This document shows, in pieces, positions 12,922 to 24,300 of a DNA stretch of 64,000 bases (position 1 is the first letter of the stretch; each line of letters opens with the position of its first letter). Both the position numbers and the translations under genes were made by a program. Under the pieces are notes generated by a model, which saw only the letters and a program-made list of their open reading frames with translations, did no database searches and was not told the origin of the DNA. The DNA is from Baylisascaris procyonis. Taxonomy: Eukaryota; Nematoda; Chromadorea; Rhabditida; Ascarididae. The stretch covers positions 248,001 to 312,000 of the forward strand of contig JAZARR010000123.1 in NCBI GenBank assembly GCA_037389465.1, written 5' to 3'.

Positions 12922-15900
12922 GCGTAACCCTGACTGCAGATGAAGATACAGTCAAAGCAGTCGGGAACAGTTACTGAAATGAATTGGTGAAACCATGCTC
13001 GTGATTATAATCACTATCATGAACTTTGGGCAGAAGATAGCTGAACCACTTTTGAGGTCAAAAGCCCGTGCCTCACTTCAAAAAGTACCATTACATAGGC
13101 CAGCAGCCAGAATAAACTAGGTCTTCCGATTCGAGCTTCGATCACGCGCTTCGTATGGCCACACTTTTTCTTACTTCTTGAGCAATAGCATCTATGCCCA
13201 AGTCAGGTAAAATGTAGGCAAACTCCTAAGCAACGAAACGATTCTGGACAAAATCCAAATCAACAAACCTCTCCCTAAGGCACTCCCGTGATTGTATTAT
13301 ATTGCAGTATCCTATACCTTCTGCCTTCTTCAACAGTCTAAATTCACCTCTATCCTTACTTGTTATTCAGCATCACAAACCTGGACGTGTAAGCGTTATT
13401 CTAAGTGTTATTCTCAACATCTGAAACATTTAATAATATTAAGTCAGATCTAGCGACGTGAAGCGAAATCTTCATTTGTTGACGAACATAAATATTTTCG
13501 TTCCATAGAGAGTTTTTCACTTCATCATTACATTAGAATTGAATTATGCGACGATTATTTATTTTGTCAAATGGATGCTGCAAAAGATTCCTTTTTTTTT
13601 GTCAATTCTGATAATTTTTTCTGATAATTTTTCATTTTTTTAAGGAAAGAAGAGTAACCATAATCAAGGAAATTCTAAAAGGCAAGATGAATTGCTTTCA
13701 ATGTGATGGGGATCGAAATCAAAGAAAGCTTCGATTCGTTTTCGTCGAGCTATTAAATCGGCACTTTATTTATGGTACTCGTCTAGTATTCAATTTCCCC
13801 CTTGTTATGCTCATTTTTCGGTAGTATTTCAATCCTATCCCTCTTCAAATATATGTCACTTTTGTGTTTCGTTAATTAGACAGAACCTCCTCTGCATTCC
13901 ACTTTTCAAAGTTGCTGTAAATAATAGCGAACCTTTAGAAACGTTGCATAAGAAACCCTAAACCCGTATGCTTTATGGAGGAAAAGAAGCCCCAACACTA
14001 GGCCATTTCCAGCCTTGCTCTTAGATCCTTTCTAACTCAGACTTTAGCTTTTTTCTGGATCGAACTCTAGGTCTACACATTTCGGCTGTTGGTAAACTTA
14101 TAGCTGAAACGACTTACTGTGAAAGCACAAATAGGGAAGTTAAAATGAAAAAAAATCTCTATTTTCCACGTTGCCGTAGAAAAAAACCTTTTAAACTGCA
14201 ATCAACATAAATTAGCATATCATTTTTGTTATTCACAAAGAGCACATACAATATCGAAAGAGAAATATTATACTAAAATATAGTAATTTCAAAAATTTTC
14301 AAATGAGAATAATAAAAATTCAGAAAAAAAGAGAAAGCAATCATCATCATCATCAATAAAATTCCATACGTGTATAACATTTCATATTCTATACATTCAT
14401 TTAACAGAAACTATACAAGAAGAAAATTTAAAAAAAAAAAAAAATCTCGAAAACAACGAATACACATCAAAATTTCATTCAATATTTCATAGATGATTTG
14501 CATTAAAAAAATGAAAAACGAAAAAATTCCATTTTATTTTTGAAATGAATTTCAAATTTTATATTCGAAAAAATACACAGCATAAATATTTTTTTTCAAA
14601 ACTCTTATCAAAGGAATCCCACAGAAATATTTCCCATATGCAAATTCTTTAGTAATTCCAAAAAGCTCGATCTTGAAGTTTTTGTTTGCAAAATATTTCG
14701 ATTTTTTGCAAATGAGAAATTTAAATGGGATATTTGCGGAAAGTATATATTTTCTTTTTTTTTATGGGAGGGGAGGAGGAAGGAGGGACGAGGGGAACAA
14801 AGAACGAAGGAATAGAAACTCAGAAATGAAGTACTTGAGTCGTTCATTAAATGTTGCAGATATTTTTCAGTTCAAAATTCCTCATATTCAAACGTTGAGA
14901 TTTTCAAACGGTTGACGCTGTCAATAAACTGGCGCAACGTGCATAAAGGACGAAATTTTTGAAAAAAAAACCGGCTGGTAATAAGTTGTTTCTAGTTCTC
15001 ATATTTCCTTCAAATAATGAGCAATTTGTCACCATCAAAACAAAAATCTAACGGTGATAAATTTCTAGCGAAAATACGATTTATATATTCAAAAAAAAAA
15101 AAAAAAACCAATTTCATACCACTTGAAAAGATAGATGCAAAAATAACGAACCGGACGCTCGGTTTATTCTATAGCTCGCCGACTGGTAATAACAAACTTT
15201 TATTAATCATCCCTCTTTTATGAAGTTTCTGTTATGACCATTGGCGAAGAATGCTACAATAAAATAAAACAAATTACACGAACATTGTGACATACAAACG
15301 GTTCGACAATGAACGGAATAATAGAAACAAAATTTGAATCGAAGAAATTATCGATGAGTACCTGTTTGGTTGATAACAAACCGCGCAGTTTGGTTGATAA
15401 CAAACCGCGCAGTTTGGTTGATAACAAACCGCGCAGTTTGGTTGATAATAAATCAGCAGTCGGCACAATTTGGTCGAAAATAAACCACACGCGTTGACTG
15501 CCTCACTCGATATTCGAAATGCACGTTATTTTTATGTGACGAAGTAGCACAAACAATAGTAGATACAAATTCAAAAGAAGAGCAGATTTACACGAATAAA
15601 AGAATAATGGCAGTCGATAAAGACAGTTTCTGATAACTGCTCTATCATTGATTCTTTGATAATCAACTAATCAATAAATCCCGCTGATAAGGTGATAATA
15701 TCTCTTCGGCTAGGGCCTTTAAATGTGTTCAATAGGTATTATATTAAAGTGTACTTATTACTGCTAATATTTGAAAACGTTGCGAGACTCTGAGCCGACA
15801 TGTTGCTAAAAACTATTTTTAGTGAGGGATAATGTGCTGTAATTTCTCTACAATTGCTCAAATTTCATAAATCAAAGGCTCAAATTTTTATTTTCATGGG

Positions 15901-17211
15901 ATTATTTCCGGCTAATACAAATGCTTATGATTTGCACAACTGATGACTCGATTAATAAAAAAATTGCTTCATTTGCTATCGAAAAGTTACAAAAGTAGAG
16001 AAATTTGTAAGTTGCTATTTAAAATTACAATTTTTGTAAGTTGTAAAGTTTTTAAAAAATTTCTAATTTGTAATTTGTAATAAAATTTCAAGCTGTAAAT
16101 AAATCTCGTAACGAATGATCTAATATTTCGTGATTGATGAGAGATTTTGAAGATAAGAATATCTATTTGTATTTATTGCCCCCAGTTATGCTTTTTATCA
16201 ACCTTCTTCCCAATAGTAAATTTTCTTATCAATGATCTTACTGCCGTTTTGGCCTTTAAAATAAATTGCAGCCCATTTCTCAAAAAAATAATTAAATAAA
16301 ATTGCTCCGTGATTGAGGTTTTTTCTATAATAGTGAAAAAAAAACAGTGTTTCCCATCAAAAATTCTTATAATGTTTCCTCATTCACTCAATACAAATAA
16401 TGCGGGTAATTAATTCCGTCTTGATTAATCGAAGCGTTAAACAGTATTACAAGTTCCCTGAGTTTACGACAAGAAAATTTCTTCGTTGATCCATAGTAAT
16501 GCAACATTTCTTCAGATCGCTTGAACTACCGAGGGAATCAAATTTTGATGAATTTTGCAAGGATTCGTTCGCTATTTAATCCTCTTAGGGGATTTTTGTG
16601 ATGCATCGACCATTTCTCTCTTACAATTTTTTAACTTCCTTCAGATACAGTAATCTTCAATCTAATAGGCAATAGGTTAGCCTCTAAAGCAGATATTATT
16701 TAGCCTTTAGAACAGATATTATATGAGTAAATGTACCGAAAAAAAAATTCAATGTTCCTGTATTGTGTTTTTTTTTTGTTTTTTCTACTGATTTAATGAT
16801 TTCTTGTTTGAGGTATATATTTTACTTCCCTAATCTTTTCTTTTTTGTCCGCCTCTATTCTTCCATCGATAAAAGGTATAATAAGCAATATATCACAAAC
16901 AATGCAACAAATATTGAATAGAAAGAGAAATATTGAAGAATAAAGATATTCGATCAAATAGGATGTCCAACTTGCCGCATTCGATGTGATTTAGGGGCAC
17001 ATCGATTGAATGCAATTAGATGCCATTGCAAACAACATGAAATAATCACAATGAACAAATCGGCCAAACAAACAATACCGAAAAATATCGTTTTCGAGTC
17101 GGCACTCGATAGATCCAATCGTATTTTTCTTTCATTCCCTGAAAATATAATTGTATTTTCTTTTATATGACAATTGATTTCTTTTCAGAATCTTTCTAAT
17201 GACGACTATTA
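12922..17211. other. Non-coding stretch with repeats
   Basis: The stretch contains an AATAAA signal at 13111-13116, a moderately C-rich block to about 13400, ATC trinucleotide repeats at about 14340-14356 and a purine tract at 14761-14800. A 24-bp minisatellite is listed separately. No RNA gene or conserved exon was recognised. Confidence 0.5.
15365..15494 (+). repeat. 24-bp minisatellite, open on both strands
   Basis: Three identical 24-bp units (15365-15388, 15389-15412, 15413-15436) begin TTTGGTTGATAAC and end CCGCGCAG. A diverged fourth unit follows to about 15460, then a degenerate fifth to about 15494. Because 24 is a multiple of three, the plus strand reads an eight-residue repeat (LVDNKPRS) and the minus strand also stays open. 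No splice or gene context supports translation. Confidence 0.92.
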
Positions 17212-17610
17212 ATGTTGAGCATAAAATTCCTTAGCAAACAGTTATACTATATATTTCTTTATTCATTCGAATATCATTGCAGCAAAACCTTAAATAGTTA
17301 CTATTTATCTTCAATGATCAATAACCGTTTAGATCAAAAAAGCAAACCCGCTGAGATATTATTACACCGATCTAATTTAGCAATCAATCACAAATTTCTA
17401 TGCTATGTTATATCACGAACCAATACCGACGATGACACAATCGTGAGCCTTATTTTTTCATTGATAACAAGTAGGCTGGCACGATATGCTTTTTTTCCAC
17501 TATGCTTATTAAATCAATCTTTTACAACTGTAGTAGAAAAAAACAATGGAAAATACCCTCTATTGTTTTTATTTCATTTTCTATGCGAACGATTAAATTT
17601 ATTCACTTAA
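17212..17610 (+). CDS. Unassigned 132-codon ORF after an acceptor-like site
   Basis: The ORF has an ATG start and TAA stop. A strong TTTCTTTTCAG acceptor ends 24 bases before the ATG, as a trans-spliced or second-exon gene would show. The product is rich in Leu, Phe, Asn and Ser. It has hydrophobic stretches near residues 80-105 and 115-127 and an acidic run (DDD) near residue 73. I recognise no family. The length is above chance expectation for this base composition, but the residue bias resembles A+T-rich non-coding sequence. Confidence 0.28.
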   Translation: MLSIKFLSKQLYYIFLYSFEYHCSKTLNSYYLSSMINNRLDQKSKPAEILLHRSNLAINHKFLCYVISRTNTDDDTIVSLIFSLITSRLARYAFFPLCLLNQSFTTVVEKNNGKYPLLFLFHFLCERLNLFT

Positions 17611-19700
17611 ATAGCGACACACGCTAGCCTGCTTAGAACTTTTCGAAGAAGCAGAGTTTACTCTCCAAACTCTAACGTTCAATATATCGACCAATTTAAC
17701 AAAGAAAAATCTCTATCCATCGTTATTTGTTACAATAACATGTTTCTTCGTTATGTTTATTAATGCTGCAATTCCAGGTGTTGCTCGTATGAATTGAAAA
17801 CCACTTCACATTTCAACAGTATCATATTTGCTTTCATATGCGAACAGCTAGCTGTCTTAAAATGAGAGTGACCACCGAAGCGATATTTCTTAGCGATTTA
17901 TTCAGCTGACAAAAAAATGTCATTCTAAATAAGCGTTCTCACTTTTTTGTTGTTTATATAAACTTATGGTTGGTATCGCCATCTCTATGCGAATACTTAA
18001 GCAATGCCGAAAGTTTTCGCAAAAATGATCTACACTGCAGCTATGCAAATAAAACAACACCATTATTTTTGGACAAGCATAAAGGGATGCTTCATTGTGA
18101 CAACTCTCATGGGATAGATACATCACATTCCAACACCATCTTTGTAAACACTCGTAAATTAGCAATATTGGTCTTTTTAGAAAACCAGGAAATAAATAAA
18201 CGCCAGACGTTTGTCACCACTTTCGCGAAAAAAAATAAAGTTTATATAAAAGTCGGTTTTTATTTCTCTCATGAGGATTATGCAAATTTATTCGAAATGG
18301 GCATTCTGGGTTTTCTTTGAAAAAAAAATGCCAAAACTCATAGCAATGACGTTAATAGAAAGGAAAAAGAATTGCGAAACAGATGAAAAGTTGATTGAAA
18401 TGTGACATTTGAACGGGGTTATTAAATCGATCGACAAAGGAAAAGCAATTTCGCAAAACTGAATCAATGCTGAAAAAAGAAATCTCCGCTTTTTATCAAA
18501 GTGGAATAAATTCACCAATCCCCTAAAGAATTGTTTGATGGCCGAGCAGCGAACATGAATTTCCGTTACAATTGAAAAAAAAAAAATTGCAAACGGAATA
18601 TAGAACATCAAAGATGCTTTTTCATCATGCTTAAATTCAATACAGAAAATAAAGAGGTGCGAAAGGCGCGAAGAAGGGGGATGAGGGAGGAGGGGATAAG
18701 GAGGGAGGGGATGAGGGGGGATGGGATGAGGGGGTGGAGATAAGGGGGGAGGGATGAGGGAGGAGGGGATGAGAAGGAGAAAGAAGTGATTAATGAGGAT
18801 AGAAAGTGACCAATGAGGAAAGAAGACTTGGCAGATGCTGATAAAACTGACAAACTCAATTTCTCTAAAAAGCAAGATAATCATAATTTTTGCTTCCTAA
18901 GTTAGATATCGTTTTTTGCGCGCCTTTGCAAATTTGCTTTGCAGATCTGCGTTATAGCAACATTATTAATCCTTAATAATCTCTCATCTATTAAGTTAAA
19001 TTACCAACAGTGAATATCTATCGATTTAAAATAGATAAAAATAAAAACCTTTAATGCTGGAGAGTTCTTTTATCGATGAAGTATGTAATCGGGATTCCTC
19101 TTGACCAATTGGAAACATTATAAAAAATACGATTATTGCAGAAATTTTTAGTGCAAAACCGGCGAACTGAAAAAAAAAAAGAATAAGGAAACAAAAGTTT
19201 CGCAGAAACCTTTTAGATGAAAGAATGAAATCTAATGCTGTAAAAAATGTGTCGCGATGGAGCGATACTCCTCAGAATTTATTGCTTACCATAGATTATA
19301 TTGCAATAAAACTTATGAGGCTCTCTTGCTGTAATATTTTAGACCGGAAGTAATACTGCCTCATAGCAATGGACTTTTTTAAATTCCAAATTTCTAAAAT
19401 AAGTAACTTTTTTTTGTTTTTTTTTTGGGGGGGAGATGGGGAGGGAGGAAGAGGATAATAGATTAGTATAACCTTAGAGAAATTCATTTGAGGCCATTAA
19501 CCATTATTTCCTCACTACTAATAATTTTTCTTCCTCTTATAAAAAATAAGCGAAATTTAGCTAATGCAAACATATGCTATTGATATCTCGCTTATAGAAA
19601 TTAATTCTATTTGATGTGTGAAGAATTTCACTCTAAAATTTTTTCTCATACCAATTTCCTTTAAAGGTAAGCAAATAATTTCCTAAATTTTATTCCTTTA
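17611..19700. other. Non-coding stretch dominated by purine-rich DNA
   Basis: A minus-strand frame of 198 codons (18288-18884) exists mainly because a long purine tract is pyrimidine-rich on the other strand and so lacks stop codons. It encodes a Pro/Ser/His/Leu low-complexity tract and has no splice support. A 39-base minus-strand piece at 19290-19328, between a TTACAG acceptor and a GTAAGC donor, could be a further exon of the membrane-protein gene at 19962-21366, but only if that gene uses a weaker upstream donor. Confidence 0.4.
18670..18790 (+). repeat. Purine-only GGGATGAGG-type tract
   Basis: About 120 bases are almost entirely G and A with scattered T, built from loose repeats of GGATGAGGG and GGAGGGG. 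Many G-runs of three to six could form G-quadruplex or triplex structures on the plus strand. Confidence 0.85.
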
Positions 19701-19800
19701 CGGACGACGAGAGAGTGATGTGATGAAAGAACAAAATGGTATTCAATAAGCTTATTTATGGAATGAAATGCACTATCAGCGTTTTTTTTAAGTATGAAAA

Positions 19801-19950
19801 GTGTTTATTTATTTATTTATTTTATTTATTTATTTGTCTACTTTATGCTTATTTATTTATGCTTATTTATATATTTACTTCATTTATTTACTTGTCTATT
19901 TTATGCTTATTTATTTATCAATTTGTTTCATTTAGTTATTTATTTATTGA
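19801..19950 (+). repeat. (TTTA)n-rich simple repeat
   Basis: Imperfect TTTATTTA arrays are interspersed with a longer TTATGCTTATTTATT unit that recurs about three times. The array lies inside the intron that follows the minus-strand exon ending at 19962. Confidence 0.85.
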
Positions 19951-19961
19951 AAAATACTTAC

Positions 19962-21366
19962 ACCGGCAAATATGCAAAACCATAGATTTTGTCGTTTATC
20001 GCCTCTCAAAGCGAGAATCGTATATAAAAGAACAATCGAGGGGAAGATTAACGAAATGAGTGATATTGGATAGTAAAGGATAATACTGAACATCGATGTC
20101 AGTACATATAGAAATACGCCGCATATAACCACTTTCTAAAAATAAATACAACATTTAGAGTAATCTTTTCATGATGCCCCACATCGAAATGTATTTCTAT
20201 ACTACATTAGATGAGTTCTCTTCTTTTAGTAAGTAATAAAGAAGTAGTCAACAATACAAATAATTTAAGTCAGCTTTTTTTTTAATTTTTGGGATCAAAA
20301 ATTCTTCACAATTGGCCTAAAAATAGCGGAAACTTTTTGAGCCATCATTTGAGATCATCGAGCAAATGCAAATATTCAAGCGTTCAACTAGGGCTGGAGG
20401 AGTTAAAAAGTTAAGTAATGCTGAGAAGTTCAAGCTTAAAATTCAATAAATGCAGTTCTGGAACTAGTTCGTTAACTCAGTTTAAAGCTACTGCAGAAAT
20501 ATCCTCGTCAAAGGCGTGTAAACAGTATAAACATGAAGACTGGTGTTAATCAAAGAGTAGTTAGCTTTATTATATTTTGCAAGTAATCACAACCTTTCGC
20601 TAAATTTTCGCTACCTTTTGTGTAATTTTTTGGATTTTTTGAAACAGTTAAACGGAAGTCGAAGAAAATCATTTTCCATAGTTATTCAGTATTTTCTCCA
20701 AATAATGAACTCTTTTTTTTCTCACAGCAGCAGAAATGCGCATAAATAATCGTTGCATTATTTCAAAAAATTCGATTTTATACGAGTTTCGAAGGTGACA
20801 TTTTCTTTCTTTATTTTTCAGCGAGAAGAATTTTGCAGCACCGAATAAAAATTACTAAAAAGGGAAACGTTTCTTTAAGAAATATGTTTTTTTTTTTTCT
20901 TTTAGGAGTATTTATGAGAAAAATTCAACAATTTAATTCAGTTTTACGCTTGCTTTCTCTTCAAAAAGCAAATGGATACACATGGAACGCATCTTTTCCT
21001 CTCTCTTGGCTTTCCTAGCCTCAATTCTTCTTCCCCACCTTTCAAGACCCATCTGCACTCCTATACCAAACTAAACCACCATCGAGCTTAAGCCTTCACA
21101 ACTAGCTTAATGGCCAATAAGAGCGGGTTCACATTTAGATGCTCAGCTGAAGGTCACAAGCGGATTCTCAGACTTGGATGAATCGAATACGACATTATAG
21201 TATTGCATTTTTCCGTATGTGCATAAGAATGAAGCAAAATAATTACAGTAATATCCCATCGTTCGGTGAAGCTGTCTGGTTTGCGTTCATCGTCATCGCA
21301 TTCAGTGGCACAATCAACCGGTCGTGGGTTATTTATGAATAACATCGTGTTGAAATATCGCGATAC
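19962..21366 (-). CDS. Small multi-pass membrane protein, two internal exons (possible LAPTM/DUF7027-like)
   Basis: Exon 21247-21366 lies between a TAATGCAG acceptor and a GTAATT donor and encodes 40 residues. They include a Cys-containing, strongly acidic segment (VDCATECDDDERKPD). Exon 19962-20135 lies between a TTTTTAG acceptor and a GTAAGT donor and encodes 58 residues. Both exons start and end on codon boundaries and so join cleanly. The second holds two adjacent hydrophobic segments (about residues 2-22 and 26-42), then a basic turn (LRGDKRQN) and the start of a third. This hydrophobic pair plus basic turn resembles four-span LAPTM-type and nematode DUF7027 proteins, but no diagnostic motif confirms it. 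The first and last exons are not identified. A phase-compatible candidate upstream exon lies near 27.3-27.5 kb. Confidence 0.5.
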
Positions 21367-24300
21367 CTGCATTATGAAATATAGCTGATGAAGAAAAATG
21401 CTGATAAATGCCGGATAAATTCGACGGATAAATGCCCGCAATTCAGATTTTTTAAAATAATAAACCACAAATAACCTAAGAAGGAAATTAAAATAGCACA
21501 TCAGGATGAAATTTATGATATTTTTTAATTATAATTTTCTGCATTTTTCACTATTTATTTATGAAGTATACAAATGAGATGAGAGCAATGCATTACGATT
21601 TCAAAAATATTGATTGAAGAGATGAAGAAAACCGACTCTATTGTTTTAATTCTAAAATATAAAAACGGCATGAAATTTTTATAGTTTTTAATAAAATTAC
21701 AAAATTGGCAATATTTAGAATTTTTTAAGGCATAGAATAACTAAAAGATCAAAAGCATTGGTCTTACACAATTTATTTTTCATCTCTGCCTAATGAGAGG
21801 ATTAAAAAAGTACTTATTAAGAAACCCTTATGAAGTGATTTATTGAAATACGCAGAGAAGTGGTGCCAAAGCAGCAAAAAAAAAAACAAAAAAAAAAACG
21901 AAAAACAAAAAAAAGTGAATTCTCAATTCTCTTTCTTTTCATTTCTCGTTCTTATCAAACAACTCCCATTAATAATAATGTGCAAAACAATTTGTTCGGA
22001 GAGATAAAACCAAATATCAATGCGATTTTCACTATTTTTCTCTTAGAGATATAGAACAGAATAGATTGAAAGAAGATATCGAAAACATTCGCTGGAAAAA
22101 AAAATTCATTTAAGAATTTTTTCAAGGAGATAAAATAATAATGTTGGATTAAAATAATAAAGAAGTAAACAAAAAAAAAAATTAAATTAAATCAACATTC
22201 ATAAGCGTATAAAATCAATGCAAAATAACAAATATCAAAAAAAGTTTACAAAACTTCTAGATAGAAACACAGGAATATTGATCGGATATCATTCGACCTT
22301 ACCGATAAATGCTCCAACTATGAATTAGAATTGAATTAACAACATGAAATATTCTTCAAAAATATTCTAAATGAAATATTCTATACCAAATGACTCATAA
22401 ACGACAATATAGGAGTGAATTCTCAACTTCTCATAGAATCGTTAAGTGGAATATCATTCGAATATTTTCGTATTGAATATTATTCAGGTTAATTTAATAT
22501 GAACATATCGCATATACTGAGTCTATAAAAAGGAATGAACGAATTATGAGCAGCAAACTTTGATGCTATTCAACAACTGTTGTCAGCCGCTTTTCGAGAA
22601 CATAGATGGATGCACTTCAAGGAAATAAGTCACTTCAAGAACTTTTTACAACGCAACTTAAGTTACATACTTTTGTGACAGATAGTGCAGCAATTTCCAC
22701 GGCTGTATGTATCCGAGTATTAATATCACGTTATCACCACAGCTATATCCCTATCTATGATAGATGTACTCTCCATTATCATTAACAAATCTTTTATTAT
22801 CACCCGTCTATTCTCTAATATCAGCTGATTTGCAGATAGCATGAGCGATGGTATATTGATCTAACTCAAAATCACCACGTTTAGCATCAACAAAAGATCT
22901 ATAAGAATAGTTGTAAATACTGCACTTTGGTTACGTGCAACTTAAAAGTAAAAACTGATATTTGAGGGGTTTAGGGCAGAAATTGCGTGCAAAAAGTAGT
23001 TCAAAAATTATTCACAGTGTTGCTTATAATAAAGGAACGCGTTGTCGAGTGAAACATGTATTTAATTACGTATTTAGCGGTACGGAAATTCTCCATATGG
23101 GTACGGCAATTTATGGGGTTGTCTGTATGGACGCGCGAATTTATGGGGTTGTTTGTATGGGTAGGGGATTTTATAGGCCTGTCTAAATGGCAAGGGAATG
23201 CATGGAACTGTTTGTATGAGCACCGGAATAAAGTGTTCTCATCTAAGGCCGTGTGTCTTCGTTAGAAACAAATGCTTATCTCAATTGCGAGAACAACGAA
23301 ATTGGCAGCACTCACAGCACGAACACATGTTGAGATGTTCACTTAACGCATATGTCGAGTTGATTGATCATTGGAAGGTTTTTCTTCACGTAAAAAGACG
23401 CATCATAGTTCGATTCGGCTCACTTAACCTTTGCTCTTTCGATGATCTTATCACGATGGGAAAATGATGGGAAATAATGGGAAAATAAATGATGGGAAAA
23501 ATTAATTCTCAAAAGAATACTGCAAATGTTTCAAAATATTTCAACTCACTGAATAAATTTCTTCAGAAATTCATATAAGTTTAATTTTAGTTCATGAAAA
23601 CGTTATGTGACTATCATAGGCCCAAATTCGTCACGAAAGGTTTTGGTGAAAATTCGTCACTCAAAAAATTACAAAAAAAATCAGCATAAAAACTGCATTA
23701 AAAAAATTTGACACAGCATTAAATGATTGTCGAATAAGCAAGAATGGCAATAAAATGCAAATGCAATCCCTTCAGTTAAAAACTTCCCCTCATGAACAAC
23801 GGAAAAGTGAGAAACGACATAAACGATCAAAAACGAACGCTAGCATCACAAAAGAAACTAAAATTGATCGGCTTTCCAGTTTATTTTATGCTCGCGATAA
23901 GATAATAATAATAAAATTCTCTAATATATAAAATTTCAAACTCAAAGCACAAAGATTACCTAAAACTTTTATTTACTTTCAAAGAAAATTCGCAAAAATA
24001 GAATTAAATCTTACACATAGGAAATGCTAATAATAAATGATGAAAATATGCATTGAAAAGGATTACTGACCGTCAATCTATGAGCCAAGAATGCCAATCA
24101 AAATCCTTCTTTGACGTAAACAAAGGAGAGATTGTGAGATGCAATTGCAAATGCTTTGATTCGATACGCATCCCCCATCCGCTTTCGTTTGCAAATCGAA
24201 TATATATGTGTGTGTAACTTCATTGTGTAATATGCTTTAACGATAAACAACATTGCGCATGCTATTCTTTTTTCGGCTAATATTGAAATGCAATAATGGA

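Noticed and set aside
18288..18884. 198-codon minus-strand ORF with Pro/Ser/Leu-rich middle
   Set aside because: It is open mainly because the opposite strand is a purine tract, so stop codons cannot occur. The rest is Phe/Ile/Ser-biased with no domain or splice support.
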